This document shows, piece after piece, positions 9,157-19,639 of a stretch of 64,000 nt of DNA. The position numbers were made by a program, and so were the translations under genes. Positions within the stretch are counted from its first letter, which is position 1; every line of letters starts with the position of its first letter. Origin of the DNA: Linyphia triangularis (taxonomy: Eukaryota; Arthropoda; Arachnida; Araneae; Linyphiidae). Where the stretch lies: positions 29,749,933 to 29,813,932 of the forward strand of contig OZ021724.1 in NCBI GenBank assembly GCA_963978545.1, written 5' to 3'. The notes beneath the pieces were generated by a model. It saw only the letters and a list, made by a program, of their open reading frames with translations. It did no database searches and was not told the origin of the DNA.

Positions 9157-12100
9157 ATGCTTAGTATCTTTTCTTTTATTCTTACTATGTTCATTCTTAT
9201 ATTGAAGGATGATTTTTCGAAAGTCAATATATTTGAAAAATAAATAGATCTATAGTGTAAAGTTAAAGTTACGTGGAATACTATTGGAATTAGCATTAGA
9301 AATTCAATTAATCAATTTATTCATGGGATATTGACCATCACGTGAATATCTCCCCGCAACATTGGTTGCTCTTATCGGTATATGATTACGCATGTTTCGT
9401 GATCTTAACGTATGTCAATGTGTTATTTTTTTTATATGTGAAAAAAGGAAACTTTTCCACATATAGTGATAATTTTCATGTTTATTCAGTTTGTGGTTGT
9501 TTTTCATGTTATTCAGTTTGATACCAACTGAGATGACATAATATAAATTGTTAAATGTGCTATAGTTTTAATATATGTGTTCCCACTTAAAAGCATGTTT
9601 GATTTTAAATTTTGTTTAAACTTTCTCCTAAAAAATTTTATAGCGGACCTCGGTGCATTTTTTTATTTTTTTTATTTCTGATAAAGTACTTCGAAACATT
9701 CACATCTTTCAATGTTGTGTATCTTCTATATTTCCAGTAAAACTTCTCACATTATACATGAATTTCAAGAAATTTGCTATGTCTAAGTTTGGTATTTTTT
9801 TTTAATGTATAGATATTTCATCATTGTCATTCTATGAAAAGATATCAAGTTGGTTCTTAATAAGAAAGAGTGTATTTTCTTGTCATAAGCAAGAAAAACG
9901 AAGTTAATATAAGTCAATGATAATTCTCATTTATGAATTTCTTGTCGTCTTCAACTTTTTTCAACACATTTCACTCAACTTCTATTTTCACTTCATCTAT
10001 CACTTTGTCATACTTCTTTACAGTTATAGTATGTATCAGTTCAAGTCACTGTTTAAATTTACATCATTGATTTATTCAGTTCACTCAATCTCTTAGGTCA
10101 TAATAATTTCATTAAATTTAAAAGATTCATAAAAAAAAAAAACCTACTCATTACCCATGAACTTAATTTTATTGCACTGGGAAGAAAAACTATAGAAATT
10201 TGGACAATAAAAATCTATTAGAACAGCTAATAAATTCAATTTTCGACAAGCATGATAGAGGATATAAAAATTGTATTTTTTCGTTTTTCTGCTAAAGTTT
10301 AAGTTTTCTGTTAGACAATAAAACGTTTGCCTAGAATAAAATCATAAATTATTCATCATTTATGTACCAACATTAAAATTATCATTTACATTTTTGTAGA
10401 TTTTTAATTTTAACATGATAATGTCTTACATGTAAAGTTTATTTAATAGTAATTTCCGACTTGAAAATGTAGATAGCATTTATTTTCGATGAGTTTGATT
10501 TCAACTGACAAATATATTTCAACATTCGAAGCATATGCGAGTTATGTGAATAAACCATATGCAACTTAGCTAAATTTCAGTAATTAAGTTGTGAAGTTTT
10601 ATCTTTGCCATAGAAAATATATTTATTTTTACTGATTTTTGTTAAGTGCTACGACGATCTTTTACAAAGTATGTCTTCTTGCAACATGAGAAAAGATGCG
10701 AAATGATAAGGACTTCTCTGGTATGCTTTCAATTCCTTGAGAAATAAATTTAGCTTAACTACAAGACTTGTTCCGATTCTGAAGTAGGCTATTTCCTATC
10801 GTAATTTTTAATTTTACATAATACTTGGTTTAAAAGTTGAAAAAGTTGAAAAAGTTTGCACAAATTTCCTATGTAAGTTCTGCTTCACTGAAAAGTTATC
10901 GGTCACAAGCAATAAAAATTTCACTTTGTTTGACTAATGTTATGCATGTGTTAATTATCATGAGTAATATCAGTTTTATTTGTGTCTTTCGAAAGCGAGC
11001 ATTCATAAATTTAAAAGGATATTTCAAACTATTTTCAAAATATAAGTATCTTTCACAAGTTTTTTCCGGAATGAACTTTGCTCAGTTATATTAATATTGA
11101 ATATTCATCTTACAAAATAAGCCTCTTGTAAAACACATTCCGTTTCAGTTTTCTGAAATTTATGTATTTATGTATAAGTTATTTAGAAATTATGGGTGGA
11201 AGTTAAAAATCTTTATATTAATGATATATTGTAAGCACCTCTCAAATAAAAAAATAAAAAATTTCACGTATAATTTAGTTTGTCCAGATGATGTTCAATT
11301 TTACGTAGTAACAAACTCTACATTTTTCAAATTTATGCTAGTTTTTCACAAGAAAAAAAAAATATTCTTTAAGTTTGCCTAGCAAACTTTTTTCAGTATT
11401 TAAGTTTTCTAAGTATATTCCATCGCATGAGTAGTTAACTATTTCCACTAAGGAAAATATCTTATTATTTTAGTTTGTTTGAATGATGTTAGATTTTTAT
11501 GTTTCTGATTGGTGATTTGCATATACTCTTTTAAAAACTTTACACAATTCCTAACATATACGTTGGAAATAATAGTATATCGCATCTGAGATTGAACAAA
11601 TTTATAACTAATATCATGTAAAGAAGGTTAAATTTTAAAAACATGTCATTGAATATGAGTGTTACCATGAAAAAAGTTAACTAAGTTACTTGTGATTTCC
11701 TTTCAGAGTATAAAAAGTTATGTAGTTTACATATAATTCGCAAGTTTCTTTCAAATTATCTTAAGATGTTTTAAAAGTCTTGCAGGCGATTTTCAAAACT
11801 TGAATGCATATCTACAATGTATTTAATATCTACAATTTATTTAATATTTTCCCCCAATTCACCTTTCTTAGATTGATAAGTAAAATAATCCTTAGTCAGC
11901 ATTTATTGCACGAGTTAATATGACACCTTAACGTATATTATTACAAAGTAAATTGTCTAAGTCTTTCTTGAAGTAACATAAATTTCCAACTTGTACTGAT
12001 TTTCCGATTGAAAAGTAGAGGTGAATTTTTTTCTTTGGAGTATCTATAACTAATATTTATTTTAAATCTCTTACTATTTTTCTTCTATGTAACAATTTTG

Positions 12101-12280
12101 TTAAGTTTTACCCGTATTGTAGCATATAATCCCACTGAGTTTGAACAATATTCAATGTTTTAAATAATAGAAAAGTTTTCAAGTAGAAATGATCGTAAAT
12201 TCTCCAAGTGAATCATACTTTTTGGAAGAAAGTCCATGCGAATTCTACCTTCACTTACTAATGTGTCTTTGAAATCCACT
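9157..12280. other. AT-rich inner arm, right
   Basis: Inverted copy of 6,015-9,133 with scattered substitutions (for example GCGCCGAGG versus GCACCGAGG near 8,635/9,655). No gene supported. Confidence 0.5.
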
Positions 12281-12454
12281 TCATTCATTCCAAGTTTTCA
12301 CTAACATTTCATTATGAAAACGGCAAAGTAGGAAAACGATAATCTCAAAGACCTGCTGACACATCACAGCATCACCCGCTGCTTGCGAGTAGATGCTGTT
12401 GTTCTTGCTGTATAAATCTCCCGACCTGTTCCAACAAGTTTTAGCGTGACTCAT
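12281..12454 (-). CDS. Small 57-codon frame, right arm
   Basis: Counterpart of the left frame. It keeps start, stop and length but has three residue changes in one stretch (IYSQAAG here, IDAQAVG on the left). Upstream the frame is open a further 12 codons, to 12,490, without an ATG. Substitutions without a stop are weak support for coding. Confidence 0.35.
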   Translation of the reverse strand: MSHAKTCWNRSGDLYSKNNSIYSQAAGDAVMCQQVFEIIVFLLCRFHNEMLVKTWNE

Positions 12455-12539
12455 CCTCCGATCTAAAAATGCCGGCGAATGGCGTATCACCTACCGCTAC
12501 CCTGATTGGCTAATTACCGTCACCTGCTTATCTTCCCAT

Positions 12540-14005
12540 TTAAAGATGTGAATTTTATATGTAAAGTGAATTTTTACGCTAATGCTTAAATTCTTTGCTA
12601 TAGAAAGTTCAAGTATGTTAGTTTTTTTCTCTTATATGTTACATTTTAAACACATGATACGAAATTTTTACGTTATGTTTATCTTAGAAATTTTAAGTAT
12701 ATTATTTTTTTTTCTTATTTAACATTAACCCAAGAGTTTAATTGTATATGAAGAGTAAATTGTCACGTTAAAGTTTAAGGATATGATATTTTTGTGAGGT
12801 AAATTTTCGTGTAAAGGTTAAAATTCTTTATCTTTGAAATTTTTATTCTGTTAAATTTCCCATTATTTAACATTAACCTAAGAAAATAATTGTGTATGAA
12901 AATGTCGCGAATTGTTTAAATTGTTGTCGAAGAAAGTTTAAGTATGTTATTTTTTTTCTTCTCTAATTTAGCATTATTCTTTTACATTTTAAAGATAAAA
13001 ATTTTATGCGTGAAATAAATTTTCGCATATTGTTTCAATTCCTTACCTTATAAATTTTTAGTATTTCTTTTTCTCTAATTTAGCGTTATTCTTACACATT
13101 TGAAAGACATAATTTTTATATGTGTGGTAAATTTTCGCGTATTATTTAAATTATTTGCCTTATAAATTTTTAGAGCTTCTTTCTTATCTTATTTATCGTT
13201 GATATAAGAGTATGATTGTACATGTAAAGTTAATTTTCACGTTCAATTTTAAATTCTTTGCTTTGTAAATTTTTAGTGTTTCTTTTTTCTAAAAATTAGA
13301 GTTGTCATTATACATTTTAAAGACATAAATGGCAATGTTTGAATTCTTTGTCGTAAAAATTATAGGTATGTTATACTTTCCTCCTACACGTCAAATTTAA
13401 AGTCGTGATTTTTATGTGTAAAGTAAATTTTTGCGTTAATGTTAAAGTTATTTGTCGTAGAAAGTTTAATATGTTACTTTTTTCTTTTATTTAGCGATAT
13501 TTTAAAGACATGATTTTTATATATGTAGTAAATTTTCACGCAAATGTTAAAATTATTTATCGTAGAAATTTTAAGTATGCTAATTCTTCTTACATGTCAC
13601 ATTTTAATGTCGTGATTTTTATATGTGAAGTAAATTTTTACTTTAATGTTCAAGTTATTTGTCGTACAAAGTTTAAGTATGTTACTTTTTTCTTTATTTA
13701 GCAATATTTTACATATTTTAAAGACATGATTTTTATGTATATAGTAAATTTTCGCGTAAAGGTTAAAATTATTTCTCGTAGAAATTTTAAGTATGCTAAT
13801 TCTTCTTACACGTCACATTTTAAAGTTGTGATTTTTATATGTGAAGAACAAATTTTACGTTAATGTCAAAGTTATTTGTCGTACAAAGTTTAAGTATGTT
13901 ACTTTTTTCTCTTATTTAGTGATATTCTTACACATTTTAAAGACATGATGTTTATTCGTAAAGTAAATTTTCACGTTCACTTTTGAATTCTTAGTTGTAA
14001 GATGT
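12540..14005. repeat. AT-rich ~110-bp tandem repeats, right arm
   Basis: Inverted copy of the array at 4,290-5,755, with the same copy order and a few substitutions, so the array was present before the arm was duplicated or has been homogenised since. Confidence 0.8.
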
Positions 14006-14211
14006 TCAAGTATGTTACTTTTTCTCTCTTATTTATGCATTAGAGTATCCAAAAATCAGAAAAATTGTTCAAACAAAGTTGAGACGAAATGTAAAACCAC
14101 CTAAAAAGTGGGAAAATTTATGATTCAATAAAGTGATATTGCTTTAACATTTTTTGTTCTATTATTTCACATAAGAAAATCACACACAAATTTCCATTGA
14201 ATAATTTTTTT

Positions 14212-14760
14212 TTACAATTTCAAATAATCTTTCAAAGCACCATATGATATACATTTAAAGAAATCTTCATTAAAGAATTGTATGACATTTTTACATTGTA
14301 AGGTTTCAATCACATTTTTAACATTAAGTACAAGTATAGCATCGTCTCCAACACACCAAGACTGATCTTGCAATGAAGTAGTTATACAGACATGATTTTC
14401 TTGCGAGGGGTCACCAATAGCACAAGCATCACAGCGAAACAATTTTAAAACATTACTTTCTAACTCACATCGAAAAGCACAAACATATTCATGAAATAAG
14501 TCTATATTGGGTGGTATATTTACATTTTGAACACAATGATTAAGAATTTCAACTCGCAGTAAATTTATAAGAGACTCCTTGATGGTTTCACATATTTCAT
14601 GCATGAGATCTCTAATTTTAGCAAGATTATTTTCATTTACTTTTAAGGAACTTTCCTTAAGTTTAAAATAAAAGAGTTGTTTTAAAACTAACTCACCCTT
14701 ATGTGATAGAACCAGGAGTTGATTGTTACACACAACGCTACTTAGCTGCGTATTTCGTGT
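14212..14760 (-). CDS. Unknown 173-codon frame, right arm
   Basis: Mirror of 3,535-4,083, with an identical predicted protein and the same absence of an early ATG. It lies directly downstream of, and in a different frame from, the right AlkB-like gene. Function unknown. Confidence 0.55.
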   Translation of the reverse strand, partial: TRNTQLSSVVCNNQLLVLSHKGELVLKQLFYFKLKESSLKVNENNLAKIRDLMHEICETIKESLINLLRVEILNHCVQNVNIPPNIDLFHEYVCAFRCELESNVLKLFRCDACAIGDPSQENHVCITTSLQDQSWCVGDDAILVLNVKNVIETLQCKNVIQFFNEDFFKCISYGALKDYLKL

Positions 14761-15624
14761 TCACGTGTAAGAGTTTGTTATAAAAGTCCTGAAAGGTATC
14801 CATGTTCATCATAATTTTCTGAGTACTTCCTTGACTCTTATGTTGAGACATGTGGATGAAAAGACGAGAGTCATATTGATGAAGAGACACTATGAAACCA
14901 AATCCAAGGTTCCATTCCTTGAGGCATTCACTGGTTTTCTTTACAGAGGCATAAAGACGAGTCATCCAGTCGTCATCGGGAATTGTTTCTTCTTCGACGA
15001 TCACTTCATCTGATGGTCTCTTCCGAGAAAGGGACTTGTGGGGATACTCTACAATATCTTGCGGTCTCGCTACGATGTTCCGGAAAGTGATACTGATTCT
15101 CGGCTCCGTCACAGCAGGTTCGGTTGAAATTTCATGGGTCCAGAACTGATTGGTGGGTGGCTTCATGAGAAGGAGAGATCCACTTGGCAACGGAACTTTG
15201 TTGGGCTGGAAATCCGGACGGGCAAACTGCATGGTTCTGATAGCTCCGAGACTTAGGGTTGGAATAGTGAAGTCTGGATCCAAGTCTTTTTCGCTGTCTT
15301 TATGAGCTCCAATCTTGGCATTTCCATCTGCATAGTAGTTGAGAAGGGCATAGTTGTATTCTTGTCCAGTCTTGTTTTCAACCTCCTTCTTAATATCAAG
15401 CAGTGTAGAAGTCCACGGTTTGGAAAAGACGCACGTTCCAGAAAAGGCATATTTCACGCCAGTATCACCAAAACCGAGCACTTCCTTTGAGGCGTGTAAC
15501 TTTTTCCATTAAAGTTCAATTGGAGATTCTCATACTCGTAGTTCAACAATTCATGCAAAAACTGCTGTGATTTAGCTGCATCGTAAAAACTTTCAACGAG
15601 TTCAATATGTAAATCAGACGACAT
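14738..15624 (-). CDS. AlkB-type 2OG-Fe(II) dioxygenase with PC4-like tail, right arm (same frame break)
   Basis: Inverted copy of the left gene. The main frame (15,481 down to the stop at 14,738) encodes the same 247 residues, including the HxD...H iron triad and the RxxxxxR 2-oxoglutarate motif; a silent CGC/CGT difference was seen. The ATG-proximal frame (ATG at 15,622-15,624) is offset by one base from the main frame at the same place as on the left. Finding the same break twice means it predates the duplication, was copied by gene conversion, is functional, or reflects one consensus error used for both arms. Confidence 0.75.
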
Positions 15625-15939
15625 TTTCACTTCAAACTAACAAGCACAACTTCGAAGAAACAGCAAACGCACCTTCACTTGACAAAATCAGGAGAGAAAT
15701 GGTGTCCTCGCTGAATACAAGTCCGTGAGTGACGCAGCTCATCCCTTCTGATTGGCTGGCAGTCGAAACAACGCCCTCTAGCGTGAAATCTGATTGGTTA
15801 ACACCTATCCACCTTTATCGCCGTGCAATATCCTGTTCCAAGCTGTTCAAACAGAATGACTCATCCGATTAACACCTGCTCGTATCTAGATCTCTCACAA
15901 GATGTTGCCATACCTTAAATTCTCAATCTTAACATTGAA

Positions 15940-16434
15940 TGACGTCATACCCACTGTGACGTCACTAGTAAAAATATCTATAACTCTAAGTTATTCGTTT
16001 AGAAGCAGCTCTAAAACAACTCAACTCCACCTGAAAGGTAAATCGAAACTAAAAAGTGTTGCCACTGCTCAAAACTTTTAACGTTAAGCAAGTTATGACG
16101 TCATACTCACTGTGACGTCACTAGTAAAAATATCTATAACTCTAACTTATTCACTTAGAAGCAGCCCTAGAACAACTCAACCCCATTTAACTGGAAGCAA
16201 AAAAAAACTAAAAAATGTTGCCACCGCTCAAAAACTTTGATATAAAACAAATTATGACGTCATACCCACTGTGACGTCATGCAATAAAAACCTATCACTC
16301 TAACTTATTCACTAAGAAGCAGTCCTAGAACAACTCAACTCCGTCTGCTAGATAAACCGAAACTAAAAAAGTGTTGCCACCACTCAAAACTTTGATATAA
16401 AACACATTATGACGTCATTCCCACTGTGACGTCA
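15940..16434. repeat. Four tandem ~157-bp repeats with paired CRE sites, right arm
   Basis: Inverted counterpart of the left array. CRE pairs lie at 15,940/15,957, 16,096/16,113, about 16,255/16,272 and 16,410/16,427. All eight TGACGTCA cores are intact, in contrast with the eroded ETS cluster just outside. Confidence 0.85.
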
Positions 16435-16498
16435 TACACAAACAGCTTATAACGAAACCGAAACTAAAACAACAGCAAGAGGGGAACAACTCAACTAC

Positions 16499-16590
16499 AC
16501 TTCCGTTCACGTGACTTCCGCTGACGTCATATCCGGTGATGTCACTTCATGTGCCGGCATATCCGGTCACGCCCCCTTCCGGTGACGTCC
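16499..16590. promoter_or_regulatory. ETS/CRE/E-box cluster, right arm (diverged)
   Basis: Mirror of the left cluster. The outer TGACGTCA/CACGTG framework survives, but the two exact ETS sites have changed to ACTTCCGTT and ACTTCCGCT and the innermost CRE to TGACGTCC. The GGAA core is kept. This is among the most diverged parts of the arms. Confidence 0.6.
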
Positions 16591-16641
16591 TCATCCCTCA
16601 TCCCTCCATGGCTCAGGATGCCCAATATCTAACTACTTCCA

Positions 16642-17589
16642 GTAATCCATCCTTATAATTTGATGTAACAACATGTAATTTTAACAGTTTTTAATTGCGA
16701 CCATTTATAGTTTATTTGAAGGGGGTATAATTTCAAAGAGTGTATTTTTAAGTCTAACTTTAAAGAAGTCTAAAACTTCGACCAGAAGTCGCTTTTTAAT
16801 TTTAGTTTATCATAAAACATCACTAAAATTCTCTTTTTAATGATAACATATGTTTCTTATATGAAGTTTGAGCTGTTGGATGCAGTTTAAGTATTTATAA
16901 ATAGACTTCCGGTCGAATGCAAATCACTTCCGGTTGAATTTTTTACTACTTTTTTCAATCTTTCATCTATACCTAGAAATTTAACATATTACACATGTCT
17001 ATAAAACTCATGATTTGGCTGTAACCCCACATATATTTATTTTTATTGAAAAAAAAACGAAATTTTATGCCCAACTTTGAACTTGCATAAAAACTCGACC
17101 GGAAGTGGATTTTGAGTGTCTCCACTTCTTAAAATGATCAGAATGGCATATTCTATCAGTGGTGCAAAATTTCAGATTTGTTTTACGAAGTGCAGTTTTC
17201 GGCTATTTTTTGGCGTCATGCCGCTCTACTAATACGTATATAGATATTTTACAAACTTCCGGTCGTAACTTGCTTTCTTATTTTGGTATATATTTAATAT
17301 ATTATAATATTTTTATTTGATAAGTTTTATAATATATTAAATTAACTCTTTTATAAATGGAATATATTTTATGTATATAGTTAAAGTTGTTGGAGTTGAA
17401 TAGGGATACACTTCCGGTCGAAATATTAATAGCTTCCGGTTGAAATTTTTTTTTTATTCTCTAATAAAAGCCTAACTATTTAACATATTATGCGTGTTAA
17501 TAAAGTTTATATTTTTGGCCGCGAACCTATAATTTACGCTTTTTAATGAAAAGAACCGCATATTTTATGCCTAACTTTGAAGTAGTATA
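16642..17589. repeat. Right outer array of ETS-motif repeats, proximal part
   Basis: Same sequence family as 1-1,641 but not in register with it. Exact ACCGGAAGT or its complement occurs at 16,905-16,913, 16,926-16,934, 17,098-17,106, 17,255-17,263 and 17,410-17,418. A long unit ending in TTTTACGAAGTGCAGTTTTC and GCCGCTCTACTAATA (17,190-17,235) is repeated after the Tc1 element at 19,225-19,285. A small AT hairpin lies at about 17,290-17,342. Confidence 0.75.
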
Positions 17590-19140
17590 CACTACGGGAA
17601 AAAAATAGAAGGACAGTCATATTTTGTAATTTATGCTTTGTATTTTGATCCTCCTGATCTAAATTTCTTTTTTATGTAGTTTGGCTATTTTTTCTTTTTT
17701 ATAAATGAGTAAATTTTATCTACCACTAGTAAAAATTAAGGAAAACAGTACTTAACGATTTTTGGTGAGTGAAAAAAGTAGAAGGACACGTGCTAAAATA
17801 ATTTGTTTTGGAATATTGTAAACCTCAAAGGTAGGTGTTTCATTCTTTTTAACTGTTTTTGTTAAGAAAAACATACTATTTTATTGAAAACCCGTCGTTT
17901 TCATCTTTTTAGAATGCCTAGAGGAAAACCTTTAAGTGAGTTTGAAAAAGGCCAAATTTATGCCTACAAAAACGATGGCAAAGGTGTGAGAGAGATTGCA
18001 CGCCAGCTACATATTAGTCCAAATACTGTTTCAAACTAAATAAGAAATCCTAGTTGTCAGGGAACCAAAAAGAAGACTGGCAGACCTAAAAAACTGACGC
18101 AACGCGATCAAAGAAAAATCATTCGGGAACTAAAAAAACCGGATGGAAGTATTGCCAAAGCTCAAAATAATGCAGGCATCACACACGTTTCAAGAAGAAA
18201 TGTCTACAACTATATAAAAAGGTCCGAAAATTTAGTATTCCGAAAAAGGAAGCACCATCCCAAATGGAATGAAAGGCACATTGAACACTCTGGACTAAAA
18301 ACCACATGTCCTGGACGTCAGAATGGACCTCCGTTATATTTTCTGACGAGAAAAGATCTAATTTAGACGGTCCAGATGGCTACAAATACTATTGGCACTG
18401 TCTCGGTAGTGAAGAAAAGACTTATTCTACCTGACAGATGGGAGGAGGGAGTTTAATGATTTGGTTGGCAGTCGGGTACGGAAGAACAAGCCTAGTGTTC
18501 CTGAGTGGCAGGCAGAAACACACAGATTACATCCAAGTCTTGAATTCAGATCTCCTTCCCTACGGCGTTGAGCTAGGCGGAAATGACTAGATTTTTCAAC
18601 AGGACGGAGCATCAATTCACACAGCTAATGGGGTTAAAAATTGGTTTGCAGCAAATAATGTTCGGGTTTTGCCATGGCCTGCTAAAAGCTCGGACCTCAA
18701 CATTGTAGGGAACATATGGGCAATGAATGTTCGTAGCGTTTACGCGGAAGGCAAGCAGTTTGAATCATTAGTTGAGCTTCGGAGAACTTTGAATTATGTA
18801 TGGGACAATTCCTGCCAAACAGAAATTCAAACTTTATATTATTCGATGCCAAATCGAATTTTTGAAGTAATCAAAGCCAATGGTGGAAGAATTCCCTATG
18901 AATGAGACTTTTATTTGCATTATTTAGAAGTGTCCTTCTACTTTTTTCACAGAGTATGATGAAGTGAAAACTGATTTATTGCTGTACTTGACCTGTATTT
19001 TTTTGTTTCAATTTTCAGATACAGTTATCTGTTTGTAATTAGTAATTTAAAGTGTTACTCATTAAATTGTTATGGAAAAAAATCAGTGTTTTTTATTTAT
19101 AAAAAAAAATCATGTGTCTTTCTACTTTTTTCACGCAGTG
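17590..19140 (+). mobile_element. Tc1-like DNA transposon inserted in the ETS array
   Basis: Ends are inverted repeats (CACTACGGGAAAAAAATAGA on the left; reverse complement of the right end CACTGCGTGAAAAAAGTAGA) flanked by TA dinucleotides at 17,588-17,589 and 19,141-19,142, as expected for Tc1/mariner insertion. About 1.55 kb, the usual size. It interrupts one unit of the ETS-motif array, so it is younger than the array. Confidence 0.9.
17914..18905 (+). pseudogene. Tc1-like transposase, inactivated
   Basis: Begins at ATG 17,914 with MPRGKPLSEFEKGQIYAY and a helix-turn-helix (GVREIARQLHISPNTVSN), then TAA in frame at 18,037-18,039, a second HTH-like part, and a DDE catalytic domain read in shifted frames. 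The first Asp (FSDEK, about 18,335-18,350) and second (QQDGASIH, about 18,600-18,620) are visible. The third position, usually Glu in N-P-I-E-N-L-W, reads NIVGNIW near 18,700-18,720, so the catalytic Glu is Gly. Ends GGRIPYE, TGA at 18,903-18,905. Clearly dead. Confidence 0.9.
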
Positions 19141-19310
19141 TAAAACCTCGACCGGAAGTGAAATCCGAGTGGCCCCACTTCTTAAAATGATTAGAATGTC
19201 ATTATCTATCGATGTGCAAAATTATAGACTTGTTTCACGAAGTGCAGTTTTCGGCTATTTTTTGGCGCCTAGCCGCTCTACTAATAGGGTAAGGAAAGTA
19301 TAGCATTCGG
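19141..19310. repeat. Right outer ETS-motif array, distal remnant
   Basis: Resumes the unit cut by the Tc1 element: ACCGGAAGT at 19,151-19,159, then CACTTCTTAAAATGAT, CACGAAGTGCAGTTTTCGGC and GCCGCTCTACTAATAGGG, all matching 17,098-17,235. The array stops where the LINE poly(A) begins. Confidence 0.75.
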
Positions 19311-19321
19311 TCAAAAAAAAA

Positions 19322-19324
19322 TTC

Positions 19325-19363
<39 letters not shown>

Positions 19364-19620
19364 GTTTCTTCACGTATTGGAACATCCCGATTTCCAAAAA
19401 GTGATCTAAAAAGATATATGTCTGTGTGTCTGTGGTCAGCATAACTCCCGAACAAATTGACCTACGATGTTCAAATTTAGTGTGCGGGGTGGCCATGGCA
19501 CCTACCATAAATGTTTTCGTCAAAATCGCGCATGCGCATAAGGTAGCTGCCATTGAAAAAATCAGGTTTTTCAATGATTGCCAAAACACTGCTCTAACGA
19601 TTTGATCAAAATCGCTGTGG
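19322..19620 (-). repeat. LINE 3' UTR and poly(A)
   Basis: On the minus strand it runs from the end of ORF2 through AATCGCGCATGCGC-type sequence and TATGCTGACCACAGACACAC to an A-run of about 35. The same sequence is recognisable at 35,070-35,410 and, more diverged, at 54,020-54,410, each with its A-run on the same (minus) strand. Confidence 0.75.
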
Positions 19621-19639
19621 TAAGTGCTGATCGTGTGAT

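Larger units (their letters stand above)
9157..16641 (-). repeat. Right arm of the 15-kb palindrome
   Basis: Inverted copy of 1,642-9,133. The arms are not identical: the loop-proximal region, the 57-codon frame (three residue changes) and above all the outer ETS/CRE cluster (16,499-16,590) carry differences, whereas the AlkB-like protein is the same in both. The differences and the sharp outer ends argue against a simple fold-back read being assembled twice. Confidence 0.95.

Noticed and set aside
1642..16641. Palindrome as a pure assembly artefact
   Set aside because: Arms differ at many positions, including clustered changes in the outer regulatory block, and end at non-matching flanks. 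A coverage check is still needed.
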